Below are positions 38,894 to 50,082 of a DNA stretch of 64,000 nt, in pieces (within the stretch, counting starts at the first letter, position 1; the number at the start of each line of letters is the position of its first letter). The translations under genes and the position numbers were made by a program. Under the pieces are notes generated by a model that did no database searches, was not told the origin of the DNA, and worked only from the letters and a program-made list of their open reading frames with translations. Source of the DNA: Ichthyophis bannanicus (taxonomy: Eukaryota > Chordata > Amphibia > Gymnophiona > Ichthyophiidae). Where the stretch lies: NCBI GenBank assembly GCA_033557465.1, contig CM066048.1, forward strand, positions 13,244,305-13,308,304. Direction: 5' to 3'.

Positions 38894-40678
38894 ATGGCTG
38901 CCAGCGGGTTTAAAAAGTGTGATCGTTGTGTCAAACTCATGTCTCTCACTGACACGCATGACTGCTGCCTCCGCTGCCTCGGGCCCGAACATAACCCTAT
39001 GAGTTGCGGTCCATGCAGCAAGATGTCCTCGAAGGCGCTAAGGAGTCGGCAGTCGCAAAGGGATAGAATCTTCTCTGACTCCGCGTCCGGTCGGGCCCGG
39101 ACCTCGTCAGAGGCCTTGACGTCTCGTGGCTCCGGCTCCAAGCATCGTCGGAGTTCTTCTGAGCGAGGGTCCCCCGGCCGGGAGCACCGTCGGGAGAAGA
39201 GGCCCGCGAGGGTGGTGTCGGAGGACGCTCCTGGTCCCTCGAGGGCCAGGTTGCTCAGCCCCGTCGGATGCCCCGGGTCCTCGGAGAGGCCGGTGAAGCT
39301 TCCTCGTCTTGAGATGGAGTCGTCTGGACACGTGAGTGCTATAGTCCTCCTGGAATCTCCCCCGGGAGAACCGACATCGGACCCGACGCCGTCGGGGCCC
39401 GAGTCGGCGGCTGCTGGGTCTTCTGAGCTTGGTCTCAGACTGACGACGTTGGAGCGCAGTATCGCTGCCTTCATGGACCAGCAGCGGGCATTGATCACCG
39501 GCCTCGCCAGTGCATCTGCCCCGACCACCGGGACGTCGACCCCCAAGTCGACCCTGGAGGCCGAGTCGATCCTCGAGTCCATATGAGCTCGAGGCAATCC
39601 TCGACCTAGGTCTCCCCCGGCTCCCCGTTCGGGACCGAGGTCCTCGACGCCGGCCTCGGCGTCGGGGCAGAGGTCTCCGGGCCCCGCCCGCACGGAGCTC
39701 GATTCCTCCTCGGTGGAATCGGGCCGGGACACGGAGGAGGACAAGTCACCCGGTTCGTTTCAGACTCGGTGCGTCCCCTCCGACTTGCCCGAGTCGGAGC
39801 CTCGGAGGTGGTCCCCCCCGGAGGATACCCGGTTCTCAGATTTTGTGAGGGATATGGCCAGGGTTTTGGCCTTCCCCGCGGATCCAGAGGAGGAACCTCG
39901 AGCCGAAGAGCTCGAGGCCCTTCAATATGACTCCCCCCCGAAGGAGGTCTTTACCGTACCGGTTCCCCCGATGCTGGAGCGACTTCTCTTCCGCATGTGG
40001 GAGAGCCCGGCCTCGACGCCGGTGTTGAGCAAGCGGGTCGATTCCATGTATCGAGTCCGCAAGAGCCCCGGGTTCCAGAAGGCGCAACTACAACACCATT
40101 CTATGGTGGTGGAATCGGCCATGCATCGGCTTAAGAGTCAAAAGATGCACTCCTCGGTGCCTCCGGGTAAGGAGGCCCGGAACCTGGATGTCCTCGGTAG
40201 AAAGTGCTTCCAGGGCTCTATGCTTGCTTGTCGAGTCCAGACATATCAGCTGTATATGGGCATGTATCTTCAAGACCTGGCGAAAGAAATTGCGGAGTTC
40301 TCGGCCGGTCTCTCCGAGGAACCTTTGCAGCGGTTCCAGGCCTTGTCCACAGGGATTCGAGAGTGTTCTAAGTTCATTTCTCGAGTGGCCTACGATGGTT
40401 TCGAGGCATCGGCTTGGGTGGCCGGAGCCGGCATCGGGGCTCGCCGCCAGGCGTGGCTTCAGTCGTCCGACCTCGAGCCATGGGTGCAGGACAAGTTGGT
40501 CGATGTTCCTTGCAGAGGTGAAAACCTCTTCGGCAAACCCATGGCCGAAAAGGCGGCGGAGCTCGAGTCGGAGACCCTCACCAGGACTCGCCTTTCCAGG
40601 AAGACCTCTGCCCCTTCACAGAAGAAGAAGGACTCGGGGGAAAAAGCCTTTTTACCCGAGAAAGGTGTTTGCTTATAA
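38894..40678 (+). pseudogene. DIRS-A gag (one in-frame stop)
   Basis: The start ATG (38894) precedes MAASGFKKCDRC. A Cys/His cluster follows (CDRC, then HDCCLRCLGPEH, then CGPC, residues about 10-45) that could bind metal and nucleic acid. The middle is Ser/Pro/Arg/Glu-rich and disordered. The C-terminal third is helical, with blocks SMYRVRKSPGFQKAQLQHHSMVVESAMHR (residue runs shared with DIRS-D), DLEPWVQDKL and GENLFGKP. About 595 codons, interrupted once by TGA at 39584-39586; the same frame is otherwise open throughout. CG-rich codons make deamination of an Arg CGA plausible. The frame overlaps the start of the next frame by about 10 bases. Confidence 0.87.
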
Positions 40679-42728
40679 GCAACACCACCCACAATATCAG
40701 GCCTCAGCAACCCCCCGTCAGGGGCAGCAGCCTAAGGGGCAGGGTAACGGATCCTGGAGGCCGAAAGCCCCCAAGCCCGCTACGCAGGCCCCGGCCCAGC
40801 AGGGTGGGGGTTTTTGACTATGCCCGCATAGCCTCTCCCCCTCAAGGGCCTTCGCCCAGCACGGGGGGCCGGCTGACCCACTTTGCCCACAGGTGGTCAG
40901 CCATAACATCCGATTCCTGGGTGCTGCAGGTGGTTCGAAGGGGCTATCTCCTACATTTTCACCAGGTGCCTCCCCCCTACTTTCCAGGGGAGCCTCCCAG
41001 ACCCCCTCTGCACAGGGACTTACTCCTTCAGGAGCTGCAAGGTCTGCTTCAAGAACGGGCTGTGGAGCCAGTGCCCCAACACCTGTGGGGTCACGGGTTT
41101 TACTCAAGATACTTCCTGATTCCAAAGAGAACAGGAGGCCTCAGACCCATTCTGGACCTACGCAACCTCAACAAGTTCCTGCAGCGGGAAAAGTTCAAGA
41201 TGCTTACCCTTGGAATCCTACTGCCCTACCTCCAGCAGGGAGATTGGCTATGCTCCTTGGATCTAAAGGATGCTTATACACACATCCTTATTCATCCGGA
41301 CCACCGGCAATATCTAAGATTTGTGGTGGCAGGGAATCATTATCAGTACCGCGTACTGCCCTTTGGACTGTCCTCCGCTCCCAGGGTGTTCACGAAGTGC
41401 CTGGCAGTGGTGGCAGCCTTCCTGAGGCTTCAAGGCCTCTTCGTCTTTCCATACCTGGACGACTTGCTCATCCGGGCATCGTCTGCTCCAGAGGTTACTC
41501 GGGCCACTCAACGCACAGTGGCTCTGCTTCAGGACTTGGGCTTCGTCATAAACTTCGAAAAGTCCGCTTTGCTCCCCTCTCAGGATCTCGAGTTCATAGG
41601 GGCACGGCTGGACACCTTGCAGGCTCGTGCCTTCTTGCCTCTGGAACGGGCCAACAGGCTCATAGCCCTAGCTGGCAGGTTCAACAGCATGTCGCCGGTC
41701 CCTGCCAGACAGTTCCTGCAGCTGCTCGGGCACATGGCCTCCACGGTCCATGTCACCCCGAATGCCCATCTACATATGAGACCTGCTCAGTGGAGCCTTC
41801 GCACTCAATGGCATCAGGCCACAGGGAGGCTGTCGGACCTGATACAGATTCCGACCGTCTGATCTCCTCCCTGCAATGGTGGCTTCACCTGCCCAACCTG
41901 GTGCTCGGTATGACCTTTCAGTCTCCCCCACCGTCCCGGGGGCTCACGACAGATACCTCTCTCCTGGGATGGGGGGCGCATTGTCAAGGGACATGCACTC
42001 AAGGCCTCTGGACACCTTGGGAAGCCGCCCAGCAGATAAACTTCCTGGAGCTCCGGGCGATCCGCCTAGCTCTGCGGGCATTCTCCCACCTTACGGTTTG
42101 TCAGTACGTACTGGTGCAGACGGACAATCAGGTTGCAATGTTCTACGTGAACAAACAAAGAGGCACGGGCTCCCTCCTTCTATGCCAGGAGGCTCGGAGA
42201 CTGTGCTCCTGGGCAGTCGGTCACGACATCCTCCTCAAGGCGGTTTACCTGCCAAGGCAGGACAATTGCCTGGCGGACAAACTGAGCCGGATTCTGCAGC
42301 CGCACGAATGGAGGTTGAACCCCGCAGTGGTCCAACAGCTCTTCCGCCGGTGGGGCTCTCCCACCGTAGATTTCTTTGCCAGTCCCCTGAACCGGCAGCT
42401 TCCCAGGTTCTGCTCCCGGCACCCGCATCCGCTCAGAGTAGCACCGGATGCTTTCCTCATCTCGTGGTCCAGGGGTCTGCTGTATGCCTTCCCTCCCACA
42501 CCACTTGTGTCCCGGACATTGTTCAAAGTTGTCCAGGACAGGGCCTCCGTGATCCTGGTAGCGCCCCGGTGGCCGAGACAACCGTGGTTCCCTCTGCTTC
42601 TACAGCTAGCAGTGGACACCCCTCTTCCTCTGGGGTTTCGGCCCGATCTCCTGACCCAGGATCAGGGTACTCTTCTGCACCCCAACCTCCGGGCCCTGCA
42701 CTTGATGGCCTGGCTGCTGAAAGGGTAG
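40669..42728 (+). pseudogene. DIRS-A pol: RT, RNase H, methyltransferase-like (one frameshift)
   Basis: The first frame (40669-41862) has RT blocks RPILDLRNLNKFL, CSLDLKDAYTHILIHPDH, LPFGLSSAPRVFTKCL and the intact catalytic YLDD at about 41451-41462, then the thumb. Near 41820-41862 the frame shifts by one. The second frame (to 42728) gives RNase H (TDTSLLGWGAH, INFLELRAIRLAL, VQTDNQVAMFYVNKQ, DNCLADKLSR with catalytic D/E/D residues) and then the block VDFFAS, DAFLISW and ILVAPRWPRQPWFP, which corresponds to the Dam-like methyltransferase domain of DIRS elements. The protein makes cDNA from the element's RNA. Only the shift breaks it. Confidence 0.88.
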
Positions 42729-43765
42729 TCCTAGCTCCGCTTCTGCTACCCCCGGAGGTGGAAGCCGTCGTCCTAGCGTCTCGGCGTCCTTCCACACGGA
42801 AGTCTTACGCCCTCAAATGGCGTCGCTTCTCGGTCTGGTGTGCTCAGCGATCTGAGGACCCCTTCACCTGTTTAGTATCGGTGGTACTGCAGTATTTGCT
42901 TCACCTCTCCGATCTAGGCCTCAAATCCAACTCTGTCAGAGTCCACCTCAGTGCTCTCTCCGCGCACCATTCACCGGTGGAAGGCTAGCCTCTCTCCTCG
43001 CACCCCTTGATGGCGCGTTTTCTTAGAGGCCTCCTTCTGCTCAAACCTCCACTGCTCCCTCCAGCCCCTGACTGGGACCTCAATGTGGTTCTGCAAAGGC
43101 TTACCTGTCCGCCTTTTCAACCCATGGCTACCTGCCCTCTTCGTTTCCTCTCCTGGAAAACTCTCTTCTTGGTAGCCCTTACTTCCGCGAGGCACGTAAG
43201 TGAGCTACAAGCCCTAGTGTCGGAGCCCCCGTACACTAGGTTCTACAGGAATAGGGTAGTCCTGAGGACCCACCCTAAGTTTCTTCCAAAGGTGGTCTCC
43301 CACTTTCACATCAACCAGGAGGTGGTTCTTCCGACCTTCTTTCCCAGGCCGCATACCAGCCGAGCTGAGTCTGTTCTGCATACCCTGGACTGTCGAAGAG
43401 CCTTGTCCTTCTACCTTGATCGTACACGAGAGCATAGAAAAGCTGTCCAGTTTTTCGTATCTTTTGACCCCAATCGGTTGGGGGTACCTGTCTCTAAACG
43501 TACCCTGTCCATCTGGGTGGCCGACTGTATCACCTGGGCTTACGGGGCAGCCGGCCTCTCCTTGGAGAGTCGCGTCACGGCTCATCATGCCCGGGCGAAG
43601 GCTGCGTCCGTGGCTCATCTTCGCTCTGTTCCATTGGCAGACATCTGCTGGGCCGCTACTTGGTCTACAAGCCAGACCTTTGCGGCTCATTACTGCCTGG
43701 AGCGGGAGTCCCGCAGGGACAGTGCTTTCGGTCAGGCAGTCCTCCACAATCTCTTTGAGGTTTAG
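42660..43765 (+). pseudogene. DIRS-A tyrosine recombinase (one in-frame stop)
   Basis: This enzyme integrates circular DIRS cDNA. The N-terminal core-binding part includes STRKSYALKWRRFSVWC and LKSNSVRVHLSALSAHHSP. A TAG at 42986-42988 interrupts the frame, which is otherwise open from about 42660 to 43765. The catalytic half has the first Arg (SARHVSELQAL, codon 43190-43192), the box AHHARAKAAS (HxxR position) and C-terminal ICWAATWSTSQTFAAHYC, where the nucleophilic Tyr is expected. It overlaps the end of pol by about 70 bases in another frame. Confidence 0.85.
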
Positions 43766-43894
43766 GCAACTCCTACCCTCCGGCCCTGGTGTTGGGCTAC
43801 CGGCCGGATTCGTATTCAGAGAAGATTCCTCCCTCTGTACTGTTGAGCTTGGGGGAGCTCTTTAGGCTTGAGGTCTCCGGTAGCCTTAAGCTTG

Positions 43895-44266
43895 GGAGTC
43901 CCATAAGTGAGGACTGACTTCCTGCTTGGTCCTGGAGAAAGTGTAGTTACTCACCTGTAACAGGTGTTCTCCAGGAGCAGCAGGAATCAGTCCTCACTAC
44001 CCTCCCTCCTCCCCTTGGAGTTGCAGTCATTTTTATTGCATAGCTTTGCTAACTTTTTTGCTGTCTTTCCGCTATGTCATCAGACTGAGCAAGATGGCAT
44101 CCCTGGGCGGGAAGGGGACCGCGCATGCGCGCTGCAATTCCCAAAGGCTTTCTGCGAAAGCTGGGGAAAATTGCTCCGCGAGGGCTCCGTCGGCGCCGAC
44201 ATCACCCATAAGTGAGGACTGATTCCTGCTGCTCCTGGAGAACACCTGTTACAGGTGAGTAACTAC
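43895..44266 (+). repeat. DIRS-A internal complementary region and right inverted repeat
   Basis: 'gacttcctgcttggtcctggag' (reverse of the left end) is followed by 'agttactcacctgtaacagg' (reverse of the right end), so the two element ends are encoded side by side for circle formation. The right inverted repeat spans about 44085-44266. Confidence 0.9.
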
Positions 44267-46520
44267 TCTTTCTTTACAACTTTCTCTTGTTGGTTTTCTC
44301 CGGTCTTTTCTCAGGATCTCATTTCTATGTTCTGTTTCTCCACTCTCCCTGTCTTCTCCCATCCTCCCTTATATCTGTCTCTAACATTGATCCTTCTGTT
44401 TCATCTTTTTTGTCCATTTTTCTCATCTGCCTGTAGCTAGATTTTATTCTTCATCCCCCCTCAGTCTTCCTTTTTTCACCTTTTACCTACTTAACAGGAT
44501 TTCCACTTCCTGCATTTACATCCCTAGTCTTCCCATTCCCATATGTGTCTCATATTCCTTTCCCAGCCTGCTATTCCCTGTCTTTCAGCCACTTTCTAGC
44601 CCCCCATTTCCACCCTCTAGTCTTTGCCTCCCCAGCCTCCTCTATCTCTGCTTCTCAACACCTCACCACCCCCAGCTCCTTCCCCGTCGCTCATCCCCGT
44701 TTCACCTCCAGTCCAGGTGCCAACTTCTCAAAACGATTGGGGGTACTAAACACAACACAAATTATCCCTCCCTGTACCTAATGAAGAAACTTGCTCAATA
44801 TTGGGGGTGCTCAGCCCCTCTGCCTCCTGTCCCTTTGTTATGTTGTAGTCCCTTATTTAGCCTCCCATTCCATCTTTTAGCGCTCCTTTTCCCACCTCTC
44901 TCTCACCTCCTTCACAGACCTGGTCCCATCCTTTCTTTCTCACCCTCTTCATAGCCCTCAGTGCCTTTTTCCCCGTCCCCAGCATTCATTTCCCCTGACT
45001 CACCCATCCCTCTGCCTCTTCTCCCCTCCCCAGTATCCACCCTCCTTCCTCATCCTCTAGTATTCATTTACCATGCCTTTCCTCAAGCTAAGATCAGCAT
45101 CCATCCCTCCCCATCCATTCGCCCCTTTTCCTGCATATGCCTTTGCTTTTTGCTCCCTTGCAGTATATGTCCTCACTCCCCCAGAATCCCACTTCTGCCA
45201 TCTTGAGCCCCCTCATCAGCCCCCAGCCCTTGCGTTAGACCACAGCCCCAACATCTGACAACCCCTGGCTCCCAGTCCTAGCATCAGACTCCTTCTTCTA
45301 TCCCCATCCTTTAGCATCTTCCCTCTTCTCCCATCTCTAACCCCCATGTCAGCTCTCATCCCCCTTCTCCCAGTTCCTGCGTTGGCCCCCAGCCCTCACT
45401 TCCCAGTCTCCACGTTAGCCCCCTGCCCTCACTTCACAGTTCCTGTGTTATCCCCCAGCCCCTTTCTTCCATCTTCTGATTAGCCCTCAGCCCCTACTCA
45501 CAGCTCCTATGTTAGCTCCCGGCCTCCACGTTGGCCTCAAGCTCCAGCCGCAGCCCCAGCAGTAGCACTAGCCCTAGGGTTGGCAGTCGGCTCCCTTGTA
45601 GCATCCCCATCTCATAGCTTCTACCCTCTTCTCCCAGCCGCAGGTTCAGCATAGCTTTCACTCCCCTGTATCCCCCTTCTTTCTCTGTCCCCCCAGCCCC
45701 CATCCAGTATCCCCCTTCCCTATTCCCTCCCTTGCTAGCCCCTCCTCTTCTCCCCTCAAAATGTATTCTGCACGCAGCAGCAACTACAATTACAAAAAGA
45801 AAAGAGGATCAATAAAGCATAGCTGCACCTACCACAGAGCCTCCAGCCTAAGCAATCTTGAAACCTCTTCTGCGTCCCGCCCTGACGGCAGCAGGAAGTG
45901 TGTGTCAGAGGGGCCGAGACATGGAAGAGGTTTCAAGATTGCTTAGGCTGGAAGGGAGGCTGCGCAGTCGGCACAATTATGCTTTATGTTGTCCTTTTTT
46001 TTGTACTAGTAGTCGCTGCCATGGGCAGAATAGGGTTTGAGGGGAGAAGAGGGGCTGGCAAGGGAGGAAAGGGGGAGGATAGATGCTGGAGGGAGGTGGA
46101 ACGAATGTGAGGCAGCAGTGGGAGGGAGGATTCAGCATAACCGGGCACTACAGTGTCCACTACAACTTGTAACCGGGCACTGTACACAAGCTTGAAAACT
46201 GGACGACGGCTTATTCTAAGCACGGCTCAGATGAGATGTGAAGAGCCAAGATGTAACAAGCCGGCCTTGTTCATCCACAGAAGTGAAAAGGGGTGAAAGG
46301 AAGGATTCTGCTGCATTTTAACCTCCTGCGAGTCATCAAAGTAATGTTTTGACTGGTCCTTTATAAGAAGAAGATCAGTGTTTCTCTGTTGATGTTTTTT
46401 CTGGGCATTTGTTTAGCCTGGTGCAGTTTCTTTCTACGAGTCCCGCATACCCCTAAGCAAACACTATTTGACTATTATTGTTGTGGATGGCTGTAGGACA
46501 CCATTGCAAATCATCCTGCT
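44267..46520. other. Pyrimidine-rich non-coding stretch
   Basis: From 44270 to about 45760 the + strand is strongly C/T-rich, with loosely repeated 'cccagccctcactt' and 'cctgcgttagcccccag' phrases suggesting a decayed minisatellite. A hairpin follows at 45840-45952. The mix resembles the inside of the two palindrome-bearing hAT elements, but I could not find its ends. Nothing identifiable at 45960-46520. Confidence 0.45.
45840..45952. repeat. Inverted repeat (hairpin)
   Basis: 'ccagcctaagcaatcttgaa' continuing to 'acctcttc' pairs with 'gaagaggt' through 'ttcaagattgcttaggctgg'. Arms are about 29 bp with a 50-base loop. Confidence 0.85.
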
Positions 46521-47699
46521 AGACCTGTCCAGACAAGTGAGTTCAGCCCCCCTGCCAGCAGGTGTTGGGAGACAGAAAAGCACCAGAAGCTTCAGTGTTG
46601 GGCCCTGATGTATATATATAGAGGCTCCCCTAGGGGTCACCCTCAGTATTTCTCTGTCTCCAGCAGATGTGACTGTATCTTTCCTTTGCTCTGGGCAGGC
46701 CCTCTGTGGGGCCCTGCTGGTAAAGTCTCTTTCAGCTCTGTTTATTATTGTGGACGTCTCCAGAGCACACAGGAAGTGCTCCTCTGCAGTTTCCCACTGC
46801 CTTTGTGAAAACAGCTCCTGATCCAGAGGATCGGCGTAGGTTTTCCTTCTGAGTCAGCTTGTGGGGGGGGCGGGCTTCTGGTCAGGAGGGCCAGTTGGGC
46901 CTGAAGGGGAAGCCTCACTATACCCTGCTCAGTGTGAACAGCTCGTTCCTTAGAGGTTTTTTTTATTTTTAGCTACTCCAGTTTTAGAATAGCTCTCCCT
47001 CTCAGCAGCACTGATGGGCACTGACTCTGAAGACCGCAATGAGTAAGACAGTCTCTCCCCGCCCCCCCGGGATCGACGAGTTTCATTGCATTGGAGTTCC
47101 CTTTCGCTGGATTTCAGGTGGTCATCATCTCTTTAGTCCAGCTAGCCATCGAGCTTTACACTGCCCTAAATTACTGATGGGTTACCTTGTCTGCCTTCAT
47201 CTGCAATACTGGCAACCTTAGCACGTTGCATCACTTGTGGCCGTAAATGCCGATACTTGGTAGACCAGCCCTGCATGTGTGTTCAGCAGACCCGGGGGGG
47301 AGGGGCCCTCTCATGAGCATCAGGACCGTCTGGATCATGAACAAGGGCCTCAGACAGGGTCTCCTCTGAATCCTCCACCTTTGGACACCGCGGTTCAGGC
47401 CTTGCCTTCAGATGTTCCTTCCCCATCCCAGTTGTTACCTCAGGGCTCAGGGAAAGTCTCTCAGCCTTCAGATTATGACTCAGAACAGTTCATGGCCTTA
47501 TTTAAGAGGGACTGAACCCTGTGGAAGGCTGATCCTGCTCCCGCTGATACAGGCACACCATCAGTGGTGGCAGCTGTGCAGGTGGGGAGCTCTTCATCTA
47601 GAAAACGCTCCCAGGAAAAGCCTCCTTCCAGGGTCATCACGTCCACCCAAGGAGGTGGCCTGGACCTTGGTGTTTGGTCTGTTGCCACTCTGGAAGATG

Positions 47700-48385
47700 G
47701 GGAGTGTCGTTCAGTTGGTGGCTACCTGAGCCTGTACGTTAAGCGCCTTCTCCAGCCCTTTTCAAATCTAAGCTGAAAACTCACCTCTTCACTGCTGCTT
47801 TTGGATCTTAACTCACCTGATCTCCATTGTGTTTCTTTACCATTCCCCCTAGATGTATCCCATGTCTACAGCTACTGTGTTGTCTGTCTTGACAGCCCTG
47901 TATCAAGTGCACCTTAGTTGAACCAAAAAATCGCCAAGGTGCACTTGATACAGGGCTGTCCATGCCTGAAACATGCATGTCGTGCTGTACCGAATCCTTA
48001 TGAAGTTTTATTGCCTACTCCTTCAGATAAGTGTTTTTTTGCACTATTCTCACCTCACTGTTTTTGCTTGTTCTTGTTGAGTAAAAGGGCCCGTCTGACG
48101 CTGAGGAGGGAGTCTCCTTCTCCCCTCTCATGTCGGTCTGGTCCCGACAAAAAAAGCATACTTAGACAAGCTCATTGAAAGTTTTGGGAGAATCCTTGTG
48201 GTTTTTTCGATGACTTTCTGTTTTCATATGAACTTGTAGTCACTCGACACATGGGGGTTTGTTTGTTTGATTGACTAGATTGTAAGCTCTGATGAGCAGG
48301 GACTGTCTCTTCATGTCTGTGCAGTGCTGTGTACATCTTGTAGCGCTATACAAATGTTCAGTAGTAGTAGTAGTAGTAGTAAGCA
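47700..48385 (+). repeat. L2-like 3' end fragment with an inserted inverted repeat
   Basis: 47740-47850 resembles the LINE RT C-terminal block for 'LKTHLF', and 48270-48380 reads 'agattgtaagctctgatgagcagggac' ... 'gtagcgctatacaaatg' plus a (GTA)n tail, a common L2-type 3' end. Between them (47890-48270) lies sequence with a perfect 25-bp inverted repeat (47891-47915 with 47936-47960). Confidence 0.6.
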
Positions 48386-48773
48386 GTCTAGACAGTGCAT
48401 CTGTTCATAGGGATGGTGAATGATCCCCTCTAGAGGATCTCGATGAGGATCAAGATGACATGCAGAACGTCTGCTTATTCTGCAGGGACGAACTTGCGTA
48501 GATTTTATTGTATAGATTTCAGAGATGCTCAGAATCATGGATGCTCTGGACCAGCAAGAGTCCACTCTGGGAAAGCCTCAGGCTGACCCAATCTTAATGG
48601 ACTTTCCCCTTCCTTTGGAGTTACAACGTATGGTCTCACTGGAATGGAATTCCTCTTAGGCCACCTTACGCTCCGCGAGGCGCCTTGGCCACTGTTATGT
48701 CTGGTCTCTGGCCATCCTTGATAATTGGCTCTGTTATCCCAAGGTGGGTGCCTTGGTCATAGCTGTTACCAAG

Positions 48774-50082
48774 TGTCACCCGCAGGAGCTGGACTGTGGC
48801 CTAAGCTAACAGCCAGACTGCTGGGCCTGACCTTTCTTATAGAAAGTTGTAGTTGTGAGTCAAGTGGTCAGGTTTTTCAAAAGGATTTTTATTCCCCTCC
48901 CGGGGTTGGATTTTCAAAAAGGTTATAATACAAAAAACTCAGGATACAACCATACTTCTGGTAAACTGAAGAAAACTTAAACACAGCATCTTGCTTCAAC
49001 AGAACTCATAAATCACAGTATAAAGCTTATCCGATATGCTAGCTGTCTCTTCTTAGCTTTCTCAGCACTCACGAGGCACCCTTATCCTGGCTTCAGCATA
49101 AGGAGGAAACCATATCGGATAACAACAGCGTACAATCCATGGCTTCATCACATGGGCTTTCCATACCAGCCTCTGTAATCATAGGCTCACACTTTGCTTT
49201 ATCATTTACAGTATTTTCATTAGAACAGAAAGTTTGCACCCTTCTTAGTCCCGTATCTCTATCAGTGCTCTCTGAACAGCCTTCTTCACAGCAGGGCAAA
49301 TAGCTGTCATAAAGCTGGTAATAGCAGGAAGGAGAAACACCTTTCTCTGAGTAAGTTTTATCCTTAAAACTTTTAAACTTCCTGCCTTTTACATTTGGCT
49401 GTAAACCATAACACTGTTCTCTTCTATTATGTGAGGATTTCTCTCTTGGAAATCTTTTGCAGGGTTTCACTGGCACACACTCTTCAGGGTCAGACATACA
49501 CACATCTTCAATAGCATTTCTTTCCCTCTCTAGGGTTTGTAACTGTTTTAAGCTGCCATGCTTTTCAGATACATACGGTTTGCCTTCCACTGCCTCCCAT
49601 TCATTCAGCACAGCCCGGTGCTTAGGAAATTCAAGCTGCGTCAGAGGTAAGTGCTTCTTACAGCTGACCTCTCTGTATGAAACTCTCTGTGTTTCTTTCT
49701 GTGAATTCCTTTGTGACTTCCTGCTAGAGGTTCCAGGCAGTTCTGACTCTGTGTCTGTATTTCCTGAATATTCTGAGCTTTCTTCTGAGTCTTGCAAGTC
49801 TCTCGTGTCTTGCAAGTTTTTCTTGTCCTGCCAGTCTAACTCTGACTGCACTGAGTATTTTTTATACAGCTTCTTGGGCGTTCCCTTGCACAGGTGAAAG
49901 CTGTTCTCATCAGCAGCTGGGGAATGCTTACTAGCTAGGCGTGACTGCAGACCTCGTGTCTGAGTTTGTTTACGTTGCCTATGGTAACTGGGAACCTTGT
50001 GACTTGCCTGCCTGTCAGAATCTAAACTGCAAACAGCAGATTTCTGTGCTTCTGAGGCAGAGGGCAGATCTTCCGTGTTACA
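48774..50082 (-). mobile_element. Solo LTR (Gmr1/Gypsy-type) carrying an ORF
   Basis: Bounded by TG...CA: 'tgtcacccgcagg' on the left and 'ccgtgttaca' on the right, with a 4-bp target duplication caag at 48770-48773 and 50083-50086. Length is 1309 bp, close to the 1351-bp LTR at 62084-63434. Read on the minus strand, it has an ORF filling the first 990 bases, then a poly(A) signal (AATAAA, + position 48888-48893) about 115 bases before its end. It interrupts DIRS-C: 'gctgttaccaag' joins 'catactgctatttc' across it. Confidence 0.75.
49093..50082 (-). CDS. LTR-encoded ORF, about 330 codons, unknown function
   Basis: The frame is open from the first base of the LTR (minus strand, codon TGT) to a stop at 49095-49093. 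There is no ATG at the start, as expected if it is read through from pol. The protein is hydrophilic, rich in Ser/Glu/Lys/Cys, with no signal peptide or membrane segment. Features: LTQLEFPKHRAVLNEWEAVEG, CKRFPREKS, and the C-terminus EPMITEAGMESPCDEAMDC followed by 12 residues. The last motif also ends the ORF in the LTRs of the Gmr1-like element. It is intact, with no frameshift over 330 codons. Function unknown. Confidence 0.65.
   Translation of the reverse strand, partial: CNTEDLPSASEAQKSAVCSLDSDRQASHKVPSYHRQRKQTQTRGLQSRLASKHSPAADENSFHLCKGTPKKLYKKYSVQSELDWQDKKNLQDTRDLQDSEESSEYSGNTDTESELPGTSSRKSQRNSQKETQRVSYREVSCKKHLPLTQLEFPKHRAVLNEWEAVEGKPYVSEKHGSLKQLQTLERERNAIEDVCMSDPEECVPVKPCKRFPREKSSHNRREQCYGLQPNVKGRKFKSFKDKTYSEKGVSPSCYYQLYDSYLPCCEEGCSESTDRDTGLRRVQTFCSNENTVNDKAKCEPMITEAGMESPCDEAMDCTLLLSDMVSSLC

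Larger units (their letters stand above)
38507..44266 (+). mobile_element. DIRS retrotransposon A, near-complete (about 5.8 kb)
   Basis: The left inverted repeat starts near 38507 (tttctccaggaccaagcagg). An internal complementary region at 43895-44000 joins the reverse of both outer ends, and the right inverted repeat ends at about 44266 (gtgagtaactac). The repeats share 'gtcggcgccgac', the CGCATGCGCG block and 'aagatggcatccctgggcgg' in reverse. Coding order is gag, RT-RNase H-methyltransferase, tyrosine recombinase, as in DIRS-like elements. Damage is slight: one in-frame TGA in gag, one frameshift in pol and one TAG in the recombinase. It is the youngest-looking DIRS in the window. Confidence 0.93.

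Noticed and set aside
38782..39744. 320-codon minus-strand ORF in DIRS-A
   Set aside because: It is the shadow of the CG-rich gag frame on the + strand, which has the Cys/His cluster and homologues in the other DIRS copies.
40893..41820. Long third-frame ORF over the RT of DIRS-A
   Set aside because: Only the part after about 41820 is real coding (RNase H and methyltransferase); before that it is a shadow of the RT frame.
48282..48300. CTGATGAG near 48282 as another hammerhead core
   Set aside because: No GAAA box or stem pairing follows; it is part of an L2-type 3' end.
49457..49897. 146-codon + strand ORF inside the solo LTR
   Set aside because: Antisense shadow of the minus-strand LTR ORF, which has the motif shared with the other LTR family.
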